A DNA stretch of 6,622 nucleotides, from NCBI GenBank assembly GCA_023417265.1, contig JAEZFY010000268.1, forward strand, positions 1 through 6,622, written 5' to 3'. Below are positions 1 to 5,670 of this stretch, one piece after another. Position numbers and translations under genes: made by a program. The notes below the pieces were generated by a model that ran no database searches, was not told the origin of the DNA, and worked only from the letters and a program-made list of their open reading frames with translations. Each line of letters begins with the position of its first letter. The first letter of the stretch is position 1. This stretch comes from Actinomycetes bacterium. Lineage in GTDB: Bacteria; Actinomycetota; Acidimicrobiia; Acidimicrobiales; Ilumatobacteraceae.

Positions 1-26
1 TCCAGGGTGGCCACAGTGTAGGCCGC

Positions 27-32
27 TAACCT
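27..32 (+). promoter_or_regulatory. Putative -10 element of the tRNA-Ser gene
   Basis: The hexamer TAACCT fits the TANNNT -10 pattern. It ends 7 nt before the first base of the mature tRNA, so transcription would begin at or next to the mature 5' end. No convincing TTGACA-like -35 is seen in the few bases upstream, and the window starts too close to judge further. This is inferred from motif and spacing only. Confidence 0.4.
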
Positions 33-39
33 CGCGTCC

Positions 40-127
40 GGAACGGTGGCAGAGTGGACGATTGCACCCGCCTTGAAAGCGGACGAGCCGCAAGGTTCCG
101 AGGGTTCGAATCCCTCCCGTTCCGCCA
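40..127 (+). tRNA. tRNA-Ser (anticodon UGA), CCA encoded
   Basis: This is a class II (long variable arm) tRNA that delivers serine to UCA codons, and to other UCN codons by wobble. The 7-bp acceptor stem pairs GGAACGG (40-46) with CCGTTCC (117-123). The discriminator base is G124, as is usual for bacterial tRNA-Ser, and CCA is encoded at 125-127. The anticodon loop is CTTGAAA (72-78) with anticodon TGA at 74-76, closed by CCGC/GCGG. The outermost anticodon-stem pair (C67-A83) is a mismatch. The T arm is GAGGG-TTCGAAT-CCCTC (100-116, loop 105-111). The extra arm, about 84-99, is long as in serine tRNAs. The gene stands alone on the + strand, and a TAACCT hexamer 7 nt upstream is a likely -10. 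In actinobacteria a tRNA-Ser often lies near serS, but serS is not in this window. The identity is certain from structure and anticodon. Confidence 0.97.
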
Positions 128-211
128 ACCGGTCGGCCCTCGCGGACACCCGACGAGCAATCCGCGCGGCCTCCTGGCACCCACGCGCTCGGCAACAAGT
201 CGGTCACTCGG

Positions 212-694
212 TCAGGGGGCGCGGCGGTAGCGGATCGGGCCGGTGGCGGCCGCCGGGTCGACCCGGTGGCCACCTTGGAGCACGTCGATCACACCGTCGG
301 CCACCATCGAGCGGCCGACCGTGCGGACCGGGTCGAGGAAACTCCGCCACTCCTCACCGCCGACCACTCGGGCGACGTCGCTCGGACAGATCGTGCGCCC
401 GTCGCGCCCGCTGAGCAGGGCCAGGATCGTCGCCCGGATCCGCTCGTCGCTGTTGCTCAAGCGGTCGGTTTCCCACCACGCGCGGCCACGCTCGCCGAGC
501 GCGAGCTTGGCGGCGTGGACGCGTCCGCGTGCCGACTCGTCGCCGCGGCCGACCTGCCGGCGGGCGGCCATCAGCTCGTTGACGAGCTCTTGGCGCAGCG
601 TGTCGGGGATGCCCGGGTCGGTCGCCCGCCACCGTCGACCGTCGATCACCACGTAGCGGCCGTCCGCTGAGCGCGGGGTCGGGTCCGCACTCAT
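212..694 (-). CDS. DUF3253 domain protein with N-terminal conserved extension
   Basis: This 160-residue, probably cytoplasmic protein has unknown biochemical function. Residues about 84-158 match the DUF3253 pattern: helix RATILALL, the signature TICPSDVAR (101-109), EEWRSFLDPVR (115-124), a helix ending in VADGVIDVLQ (131-140), then the terminal HRVDPAAATGPIRYRR. The alternation looks like a small winged-helix-type fold, so nucleic-acid binding is possible but unproven. Residues 11-78 form a separate conserved block (GRYVVIDGRRWRATDPGIP, then a helical stretch ending ALGERGRAWWE). Database entries with this block are sometimes labelled 'biopolymer transporter Tol', a name I would not trust: there is no membrane segment or Tol feature here. 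The ATG start lies 12 bp after the stop of the upstream DsbA-like gene on the same strand, suggesting one transcript. No strong Shine-Dalgarno is visible. The family call is firm; the function is open. Confidence 0.86.
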   Translation of the reverse strand: MSADPTPRSADGRYVVIDGRRWRATDPGIPDTLRQELVNELMAARRQVGRGDESARGRVHAAKLALGERGRAWWETDRLSNSDERIRATILALLSGRDGRTICPSDVARVVGGEEWRSFLDPVRTVGRSMVADGVIDVLQGGHRVDPAAATGPIRYRRAP

Positions 695-706
695 CCGACG
701 CCGGCG

Positions 707-1435
707 TCAGGCTCGGGCGGCGCGGCGGATCAGGTCGGCGTGCGCGTTGGGGTCGCTGAGCCGCGCCTCGGGATAGCCGGTGCCCTGCTCGCCGTGCCAC
801 GTGACCTCGACGCCGGGGTTGTGGACCGTGTGCCCGTCGGCGAAGAACAACTGCGGGCTACCTTGGACGAAGCGCAGCGCGTCGCGGTGATCGTCGATCA
901 GCGCCCGGCGGGCGGCGCCTGAGTCGAGTGCCTCGGCGAGCGCGTCGACATCAACCGCCGCGCACGTCTCAGCGACCGAAAGGAGTTCGTGGCGCACCGA
1001 GATGCAGCGGTGCTCCTCGAAGAACGCCACGCGCAGCGCTCGGTCGAGTTCCTCGTGGGCGTCCGGACCCTGGGCCTCCGCGGCACGCACGGCCTCCATC
1101 GCCAGCACGGTGGACACCGGCCAGGTCTCAGGCGGTTCCGTCCACACGCGCCATCCGGCGTCGATGTCGAGCGGCGCGATCTGGGGGACTTCGGAGTCGA
1201 GGAAGTGTTTGGGGATCGGGAAGCCGTTGACCTCCTCGAGCAGGAACGGACGGTGCACGAACCGGACGTCGGCGCCGAGTTCGGTACGGGCGGCATGCAG
1301 CCGATACACGCACAGGTGTGCGAACGCACACGAGATGTCGCTGTAGATCACGATCGTGCCGGGCGCCACGTCCGGGCGGGCGTCGGGCTCGGGTGGGTCG
1401 CCGTCGCGCGTGAGCCGCCAAGCAGACCGGTGCAT
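707..1435 (-). CDS. DsbA/FrnE-family thioredoxin-fold protein with single active-site cysteine
   Basis: This 242-residue protein has the DsbA-like fold with a helical insertion seen in the FrnE/2-hydroxychromene-2-carboxylate isomerase group. The first strand and active site are TIVIYSDISCAFAHL (27-41). Family members usually have CPWC or CPWA here. This protein has C36-A-F-A39, so only the first cysteine remains. The cis-proline loop is VQGSPQLFF (190-198, Pro194), followed by HNPGVEV. There is no signal peptide, so it probably acts in the cytoplasm. With one cysteine it cannot make an internal CXXC disulfide; a thiol-conjugating, isomerase or glutathione/mycothiol-type role is more likely, but the substrate cannot be read from the sequence. 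The ATG at 1435 gives a 26-residue lead (WRLTRDG...) before the fold. GTG at codon 23 is an alternative. It heads a probable two-gene unit with the DUF3253 gene and diverges from the HNH gene across about 122 bp. Confidence 0.86.
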   Translation of the reverse strand: MHRSAWRLTRDGDPPEPDARPDVAPGTIVIYSDISCAFAHLCVYRLHAARTELGADVRFVHRPFLLEEVNGFPIPKHFLDSEVPQIAPLDIDAGWRVWTEPPETWPVSTVLAMEAVRAAEAQGPDAHEELDRALRVAFFEEHRCISVRHELLSVAETCAAVDVDALAEALDSGAARRALIDDHRDALRFVQGSPQLFFADGHTVHNPGVEVTWHGEQGTGYPEARLSDPNAHADLIRRAARA

Positions 1436-1511
1436 GGCCCACCAGTGCCCGCCGGGCGCGACCCCGCAAACATCAGCGCAACGTGCACGCCGACCGCGGG
1501 CGTGCGTGCCC

Positions 1512-1517
1512 TACAGT
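1512..1517 (+). promoter_or_regulatory. Putative -10 element of the HNH endonuclease gene
   Basis: TACAGT fits TANNNT. Transcription would start near 1524 and give a leader of about 34 nt that contains the strong Shine-Dalgarno at 1543-1550. It lies in the divergent intergenic region, and the -35 is weak or absent. The call rests on motif and position only. Confidence 0.38.
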
Positions 1518-1542
1518 TCGGGCGACGACCTGCGACGTACTC

Positions 1543-1550
1543 AGGGAGGT
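1543..1550 (+). promoter_or_regulatory. Strong Shine-Dalgarno for the HNH gene
   Basis: AGGGAGGT lies 7 nt upstream of the GTG at 1558. It decides that start over an ATG at 1483 in the same frame, whose extra 25 codons do not resemble the family N-terminus. It is the only classical ribosome-binding site of this strength upstream of a gene in the window. Confidence 0.8.
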
Positions 1551-1557
1551 GACTCGC

Positions 1558-2097
1558 GTGAACATCCCCGTCCTGTTGCTCGACCCGGCGTGGCGCATCG
1601 ACCGCGTCATCGGTGTCGAGCACGCCTGCGAACTGCTGCTCGAGCACGCCGTCGTCGCCGCCTCCGACGACATCGCGATGGTGCTCCACTCGCCCTCGAT
1701 CGAGGTCGCCGTGCCGAGCGTCGTCGCCCGGATCGGCCGGATCCACCCTGGCGAGCACGACCGCCCGCCGGCCTGTTCGCACCGCACCGTGCGCCAGCGC
1801 GACCGGCACATCTGTCAGTTCGTGGTCGACGGCGAGCCGTGCCAGCGGCGCGGCGACTCGGTCGACCACCTCGTGCCGCGCATGCTCGGCGGCGAGTCGG
1901 TCTGGGAGAACCTGGTCGCCTCGTGCCGCCTGCACAACGGTGTCACGGCGTCGACGCCGTACCACGAGATGCATCGGCGCCACCGCAGGGCGCTGCGCCG
2001 CCAGCCGTTGCAGCCGACCCGCCGGAGCCTGCTCGTCACCGCTCTGCGCGACAGTTCGGCGCGTCCGTCGTGGACGCCGTTCCTCGACGCCTCGTAG
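1558..2097 (+). CDS. HNH endonuclease family protein with altered zinc knuckle
   Basis: This 179-residue protein belongs to the actinobacterial HNH family that opens with a 'VL.LD..W..' strand and a region ending in VPSVVAR. Those two segments are visible at 5-13 and 52-58. The HNH core (about 80-127) has D103-H104, then LVPRMLGGESVWENLVASC with N118 in WENL, and C123-R-L-H126-N127. In typical members the zinc is held by CXXC upstream and CXXC downstream. Here the upstream pair is C86 and C95, separated by eight residues, and the second downstream cysteine is His126. The usual lysine after 'CN..K' is also missing. The metal site is therefore rearranged but may still be C-C-C-H. The tail (LRRQPLQPTRRSLL...SWTPFL) matches the ordinary family C-terminus. 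Start GTG was chosen for its Shine-Dalgarno. It is followed 37 bp later by the SGNH gene, which has its own promoter-like hexamer. No partner suggests a restriction or toxin system, and the biological role is unknown. Confidence 0.88.
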   Translation: MNIPVLLLDPAWRIDRVIGVEHACELLLEHAVVAASDDIAMVLHSPSIEVAVPSVVARIGRIHPGEHDRPPACSHRTVRQRDRHICQFVVDGEPCQRRGDSVDHLVPRMLGGESVWENLVASCRLHNGVTASTPYHEMHRRHRRALRRQPLQPTRRSLLVTALRDSSARPSWTPFLDAS

Positions 2098-2121
2098 CTG
2101 CCGGCAAGTCCGGGATCGAAC

Positions 2122-2127
2122 TAGGTT
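2122..2127 (+). promoter_or_regulatory. Putative -10 element for a leaderless SGNH-hydrolase transcript
   Basis: TAGGTT fits TANNNT and ends 7 nt before the ATG at 2135, so the transcript could begin at the start codon. No Shine-Dalgarno is present between this hexamer and the ATG. The -35 is not recognisable. Confidence 0.45.
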
Positions 2128-2134
2128 GCGGCCG

Positions 2135-4003
2135 ATGCGTCGCGCGGGGTCAACGGTGCTGGTGGGCGTCCTGCTCGCGTCGCTGGTCGCGGTGTCAGAC
2201 CGGTTGCTGGTCACGGCTGCCGAGCCGGCCACGGCGGCGTACGTCGCAGTGGGTCCGATCCGGCTCGCCGACACCCGCCGGGCCGAGTGCGGGTGCGCGC
2301 GGCTCAGCGGTGACACCGTCCGGGTGACGGTCACCGAGCACCCCGACATCCCCGACCATGCCGTCGCCGCGGCGGTGACGATCACGGCGCTGGCGACCCC
2401 GTCGCCAGCGTTCGTCAGCGTCTTTCCGGGCGGCACGCCACGCCCGCCCACCTCCACGGTCAACACCGTGCCCGGCCGGGTCGTTGCCAACTCGACGATC
2501 GTCCAACTCGGCAGCGAGGGCACGCTCGACGTATTCACCAAGCTGCCCGGGGACGTGATCGTCGACGTCACCGGGGTGTTCGTGACGACGGCCAGCGCGA
2601 GCGCGGGCCGCTTCGTCGCGGTCGCCCCGCAACGCTTGGTCGACACCCGCGACAGCGGTGGACGGCTGGGACCCGGAGGTGAGCTGACCGTCGCCCTCCC
2701 CGCCGGCGTCGCGCCCGACGCGACCGCGCTGGCGGTCAACGTCACGAGCGTCGGCGAGGACCGCCCCGGACACCTCTCGGCCCGCCCCGCCGGCACCCCA
2801 CCCGGGGCGCCGACGTCATTCGTGAACGTCGACGGGAGCGGCCGCCCCGTCGCTGCGGCGGTGATCCTGCCGGCGTCAGGGCACGGTGTGACGATCGCGT
2901 CGCACGGCGGGGGTGACGTGATCGTCGATCTGCTCGGCTGGTTCACGGGCGCGTCCGCCGAGGCGAGCGGCGACGGGTTGTTCGTCGGCCACACACCGCA
3001 GCGGTTGCTCGACACCCGCGAGTCGGGACCGCGTGTGTTCGCCGGCGGCACCCGCGAGATCGGTGGCGTGCCCGGCGCCGCCGCGCTGGTGACCAACGTG
3101 ACCGCGGTCGCCGCCGACTGGCACGGCTTCGTAACCGCCTACCCGGCCGGCACGGGTCGTCCTGGCACGTCGACCCTCAATCCGGGCTACTTCGACCACA
3201 CCGTCGCCAACCTGGCGATCACCCGGGCCAGCGATCGCGGCCTGGCGTACTTCTCGCGCGGCGGCACCGACCTCGTCGTCGACCTCACCGGATACTTCAC
3301 GGGCGCCGCGGTCGGAGCTCCGCAACCGCCTCCACCCAACCCCGACGTGGCACCCCGCGTGCTGATCGTCGGCGACTCGGCGATGGCTGCGCTCGACGTG
3401 TTCACCGACGCCCGGCGGGCGCTCGCCGGGGCGCACTTCGTCGTCGACGCCGACAACTGCCGTCGCCTCGTGCACGTGTCGTGCCGCAGCGACGTGACCG
3501 GGCGGATCCCGAACACTGCGCTCGAAGCCGTGTCGGCCGCGCCGGGCACGTTCGACATCGTCTACATGGACGTCGGCCACAACGACTGGCACGACCCCGA
3601 TTTCGCCTGGCAGGTCGACCTGATCATGCAGGCCGCCCGCAGCAAGGGCGCCAAGGTGGTGCTGTGGGCCACCTACACCGAGCACGTCCGCATCCAGGGC
3701 GGCGCAGCACAGGCGTACGCATGGAACAACGCCATGCTGCGCGCCCTCAAGCCGCGCTACCCCGACATGGTGATCGCCGACTGGAGCACGTACTCCTCGT
3801 GGCACCCCGACTGGTTCTGGGACGGGACGCACATGTACCGCGCCGGCGCGTGGGGTGTCGCCGACTACATCGCCCGTTGGACCGCGGCGATCACCCACCG
3901 TCCATGCCCGGCGCCGTGGGTACGCGGCGGCCCGATCGACGTGCCGTGCCCCAACCCGGACGCCGCCGGGGCGCCGGTCGACGTGATGAGCATCTACTCC
4001 TAG
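2135..4003 (+). CDS. Secreted protein: three DTR-type repeats plus SGNH/GDSL hydrolase
   Basis: This 622-residue exported protein has an N-terminal signal (MRR, then a hydrophobic stretch at about 8-29), with cleavage likely near the AEPATAA segment. Three beta-rich modules follow at about 36-150, 160-271 and 283-389. Each opens with P.RL.DTR (DTR at 46-48, 170-172, 293-295), contains a P.G....P.S..N segment, and ends with D.[VI]VD..G.F. A proline linker (396-403) leads to an SGNH hydrolase domain. Its block I is VGDSAM with nucleophile Ser415, block III is DVGHND (480-484, Asn483), and block V is DGTH (Asp563, His566), so the catalytic set is complete. Cys442/Cys450 and Cys591/Cys605 could form disulfides, as could Cys52/Cys54. 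Such enzymes deacylate or transfer acyl groups on sugars and lipids; the substrate here is unknown. The repeats may bind cell surface or polysaccharide, which is inference. ATG at 2135 starts exactly at the signal peptide, and the open frame farther upstream is a shadow of the HNH gene. There is no C-terminal anchor, so it is probably released or held by the repeats. Confidence 0.92.
   Translation: MRRAGSTVLVGVLLASLVAVSDRLLVTAAEPATAAYVAVGPIRLADTRRAECGCARLSGDTVRVTVTEHPDIPDHAVAAAVTITALATPSPAFVSVFPGGTPRPPTSTVNTVPGRVVANSTIVQLGSEGTLDVFTKLPGDVIVDVTGVFVTTASASAGRFVAVAPQRLVDTRDSGGRLGPGGELTVALPAGVAPDATALAVNVTSVGEDRPGHLSARPAGTPPGAPTSFVNVDGSGRPVAAAVILPASGHGVTIASHGGGDVIVDLLGWFTGASAEASGDGLFVGHTPQRLLDTRESGPRVFAGGTREIGGVPGAAALVTNVTAVAADWHGFVTAYPAGTGRPGTSTLNPGYFDHTVANLAITRASDRGLAYFSRGGTDLVVDLTGYFTGAAVGAPQPPPPNPDVAPRVLIVGDSAMAALDVFTDARRALAGAHFVVDADNCRRLVHVSCRSDVTGRIPNTALEAVSAAPGTFDIVYMDVGHNDWHDPDFAWQVDLIMQAARSKGAKVVLWATYTEHVRIQGGAAQAYAWNNAMLRALKPRYPDMVIADWSTYSSWHPDWFWDGTHMYRAGAWGVADYIARWTAAITHRPCPAPWVRGGPIDVPCPNPDAAGAPVDVMSIYS
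2240..3301 (+). repeat. Three tandem protein-level repeats (DTR modules) inside the SGNH gene
   Basis: The three copies, encoded at about 2240-2584, 2612-2947 and 2981-3301, each span about 107-115 codons. They share P.RL.DTR at the start, an N.T or T.T strand followed by a small-residue turn, P.GT..P.[ST]S..N in the middle, and a VVD..G.F strand at the end. Similarity is at protein level; the DNA is diverged, so this is an old domain duplication. Copy 1 is the most divergent: it has ECGC after DTR where the others have a D/E-SG turn. Confidence 0.82.
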
Positions 4004-4035
4004 CAACCACCGGTGGGGCCACCGAACCGATCGCG

Positions 4036-4041
4036 TAGCCT
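4036..4041 (+). promoter_or_regulatory. Putative -10 element for a leaderless pheA transcript
   Basis: TAGCCT fits TANNNT and ends 7 nt before the GTG at 4049. No Shine-Dalgarno precedes that GTG, which agrees with leaderless initiation. It lies in the 45-bp gap after the SGNH gene, so pheA probably has its own promoter. Confidence 0.45.
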
Positions 4042-4048
4042 CGACACG

Positions 4049-4981
4049 GTGAACACGCGGGTCGCCTTCCTCGGTCCGTTCGGCACGTTCACCGAGCAGG
4101 CGCTGCGCACCCAACCCGACCTCGCCGGGTGCGAGCTGGTGGCGCACCGCACCGTGCCGAACGTGCTCGACGCGGTCACCGGTAAGGACGTCGACTACGG
4201 ATTCGTGCCGATCGAGAACTCGATCGAGGGGGTCGTCAACTTCACGCTCGACGCGCTCGCCTTCGACCACGACCTCTACATCACGCGCGAGGTCGTGCTC
4301 GACATCCATCTGTGCCTCGCCGCCCCCGCCGGGGTCGCCCTCGAGGCGATCACCGAGGTCCGCTCGATCCCGGTCGCCACGGCGCAATGCCACCGCTTCC
4401 TGAACGACGTCCTGCCCCATGCCGATGTGGTCGCCACGGAGTCGACCGCGGCTGCTGCGGCGGCGGTCGCCGAGGATCGCTCGGGTCGCGTCGCCGCGAT
4501 CGCGCCGCGCGCGGCCGCCGAGCGGTACGGCCTCACCGTGCTGCGCGACAGCGTCGAGGACCATCCCGACAACCAGACCCGCTTCGTGCTCGTCAGCCGC
4601 GGCGACATCCCCGCCCCGACCGGGCACGACCGCACCGCGCTGGTCGTGTACCAGCGCGCCGACGAGCCGGGCAGCTTGATGTCGATCCTTCAGGAGTTCG
4701 CCGCCCGCCGGATCAACCTGTCCAACCTGATCTCGCGGCCCACCAAGCACGGCGGGCTCGGCGACTACTGCTTCATCCTGTTCGCCGAGGGTCACGTCGC
4801 CGACGACCTCGTCGCCGACGCCCTGCGGGCGCTGCACGCCAAACAGGCTGCCGTGAAGTTCTTCGGTTCGTGGCCGCGCGCCGACGAGCAGCCGCACGAG
4901 GCCAGAGCTCACGCCGACGACCGCTGGCGCCAGGCCGACGACTGGGTCATCGGCCTGCGCGGCAGCGTTCAGCCCAAGTAG
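4049..4981 (+). CDS. pheA: Prephenate dehydratase (monofunctional, with ACT domain)
   Basis: This cytoplasmic enzyme converts prephenate to phenylpyruvate, the committed step of phenylalanine synthesis. The 310-residue length is normal for the stand-alone bacterial form without chorismate mutase. The catalytic PDT domain (about 4-182) has FLGPFGTFTEQAL (8-19), VPIENSIEG (53-61), the ATAQCH segment (110-115) and NQTRF (175-179) with the TRF motif, whose threonine (Thr177) is essential in the family. The ACT regulatory domain covers about 196-275. The usual phenylalanine-binding motifs are GALxxxL and ESRP; here they read EPGSLMSIL (206-214) and LISRP (227-231), so both are altered by one residue. 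A charged tail of about 35 residues follows. GTG 4049 was chosen because the family begins just before 'RVAFLGP' and a -10-like hexamer sits 7 nt upstream; a GTG at 4013 would add 12 unconserved residues. Its stop overlaps the convergent lipoprotein gene by 13 bp. Confidence 0.97.
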   Translation: MNTRVAFLGPFGTFTEQALRTQPDLAGCELVAHRTVPNVLDAVTGKDVDYGFVPIENSIEGVVNFTLDALAFDHDLYITREVVLDIHLCLAAPAGVALEAITEVRSIPVATAQCHRFLNDVLPHADVVATESTAAAAAAVAEDRSGRVAAIAPRAAAERYGLTVLRDSVEDHPDNQTRFVLVSRGDIPAPTGHDRTALVVYQRADEPGSLMSILQEFAARRINLSNLISRPTKHGGLGDYCFILFAEGHVADDLVADALRALHAKQAAVKFFGSWPRADEQPHEARAHADDRWRQADDWVIGLRGSVQPK

Positions 4982-5670
4982 TCGTCGATCCGTTCGGCGA
5001 GTTCGTCGGTGGTCGACTCGCCCGACCAGCGGGCGGCGATGTTGCCCTCGCCGTCGACGAGGGCGATGAACGGGAACCCGTCGACACCGAACGCGTCGGC
5101 GGCCACCCACGCGCCGGCGTCGAGGTCGACGCCGTCGGCCATCGCCGGCCACGTCCAGTCCTTCTCGGCCAGCCAGCTCCCGGGCGGGAAGCCGGGGCGC
5201 TGCGGCTCGGACGCAGTGGCGACGGCGACGACGTTGAGCCACTCGGGAACCCGGTCGTCGTCGCGCAGCTCGTTGAGGCGCGGTAGTTCGGCGTTGCAGT
5301 GCGGGCACCAGTGGGCGACGAACACCACCATCGTCGGGCCGTCGGCGGCGGCGTCGATGCGCACCGGCTGGGAGTCGAAGCCGAGCCCCAGCAGCTTGGG
5401 GGCCGGCCGCCCACGGGCCGGATCGGTGTCGATCGACGCGTCGCCGAGCGGCGGCAACGCCTCGCCGGTCACGTCGACCGGGCCGACCGCCGGCCGGTAC
5501 GCGTCGGGCAATGATGACGGCACCGTCGCCACCGGCCCGCCCGGGACTCCTCCTGTGCCGGGGCCGGCATCGCTCGATGTGTCGTCGTCACCACCACCGC
5601 ATGCGGCGAGGGCCGCCACGGCGACGAGCGACACCGCAACGAGCGACACGGCGGGACGGGAACGCTTCAC
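4969..5670 (-). CDS. Thioredoxin-fold lipoprotein with CPHC active site (TlpA/DsbA-like)
   Basis: This 233-residue extracytoplasmic thiol-disulfide protein begins with basic KRSRP, a hydrophobic stretch and the lipobox LAAC. Lipidation is expected at Cys24, after which a G/D/S/P-rich linker (25-55) tethers the domain to the membrane. The thioredoxin fold (about 85-232) has a strand MVVFVAHWCPHC with Cys122 and Cys125, followed by NAELPRL, and a cis-proline loop DGFPF (Pro200). CPHC is the active-site tetrad of E. coli DsbA, and TlpA-type reductases more often carry CxPC, so an oxidising role is plausible. It is encoded directly after dsbB: the GTG start and the dsbB TGA share 4 bp (GTGA), indicating translational coupling and that DsbB probably re-oxidises it. 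The 3' end overlaps pheA by 13 bp tail to tail. The family and location are well supported; oxidase versus reductase is inference. Confidence 0.92.
   Translation of the reverse strand: MKRSRPAVSLVAVSLVAVAALAACGGGDDDTSSDAGPGTGGVPGGPVATVPSSLPDAYRPAVGPVDVTGEALPPLGDASIDTDPARGRPAPKLLGLGFDSQPVRIDAAADGPTMVVFVAHWCPHCNAELPRLNELRDDDRVPEWLNVVAVATASEPQRPGFPPGSWLAEKDWTWPAMADGVDLDAGAWVAADAFGVDGFPFIALVDGEGNIAARWSGESTTDELAERIDDYLG

Noticed and set aside
131..154. Possible hairpin (GTCGG/CCGAC) downstream of the tRNA
   Set aside because: A 5-bp stem with a 13-nt loop and no T run is expected by chance in such GC-rich DNA.
1..211. tRNA 3' end as an integration site for a mobile element
   Set aside because: No integrase gene and no second copy of the tRNA 3' end are seen in the window.
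200..214. Direct repeat TCGGTCA twice, 1 bp apart, at the end of the DUF3253 gene
   Set aside because: Only two 7-bp copies, partly in the stop codon; no att site or integrase is nearby, although a tRNA gene is.
46..414. An open frame starting inside the tRNA gene
   Set aside because: It begins within tRNA-Ser and continues antisense to the DUF3253 gene; its Arg/Gly/Pro-rich product has no family features.
1483..1557. ATG at 1483 as the start of the HNH protein
   Set aside because: The added 25 residues are unlike the family, include the likely -10 and Shine-Dalgarno, and GTG 1558 has a strong ribosome-binding site at 7 nt.
1613..2134. Upstream extension of the SGNH reading frame
   Set aside because: It overlaps the HNH gene in another frame, and the signal peptide begins exactly at ATG 2135.
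1348..3096. Another long minus-strand open frame (about 582 codons) opposite the HNH and SGNH genes
   Set aside because: Its composition is Thr/Ser/Pro/Arg-rich without recognisable motifs, and both strands' real genes explain the region.
4007..4023. Palindrome CCACCGGTGG and alternative GGTGG/CCACC pairing after the SGNH stop
   Set aside because: The stems are 5 bp with almost no loop and no T run follows, so I cannot support a terminator or operator call.
2876..5308. A very long open frame (about 810 codons) on the minus strand across the SGNH gene, pheA and the lipoprotein gene
   Set aside because: It is rich in Arg, Gly, Val and Asp with no domain, and it runs antisense to three recognised genes. 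GC-rich codon periodicity produces such open shadow frames.
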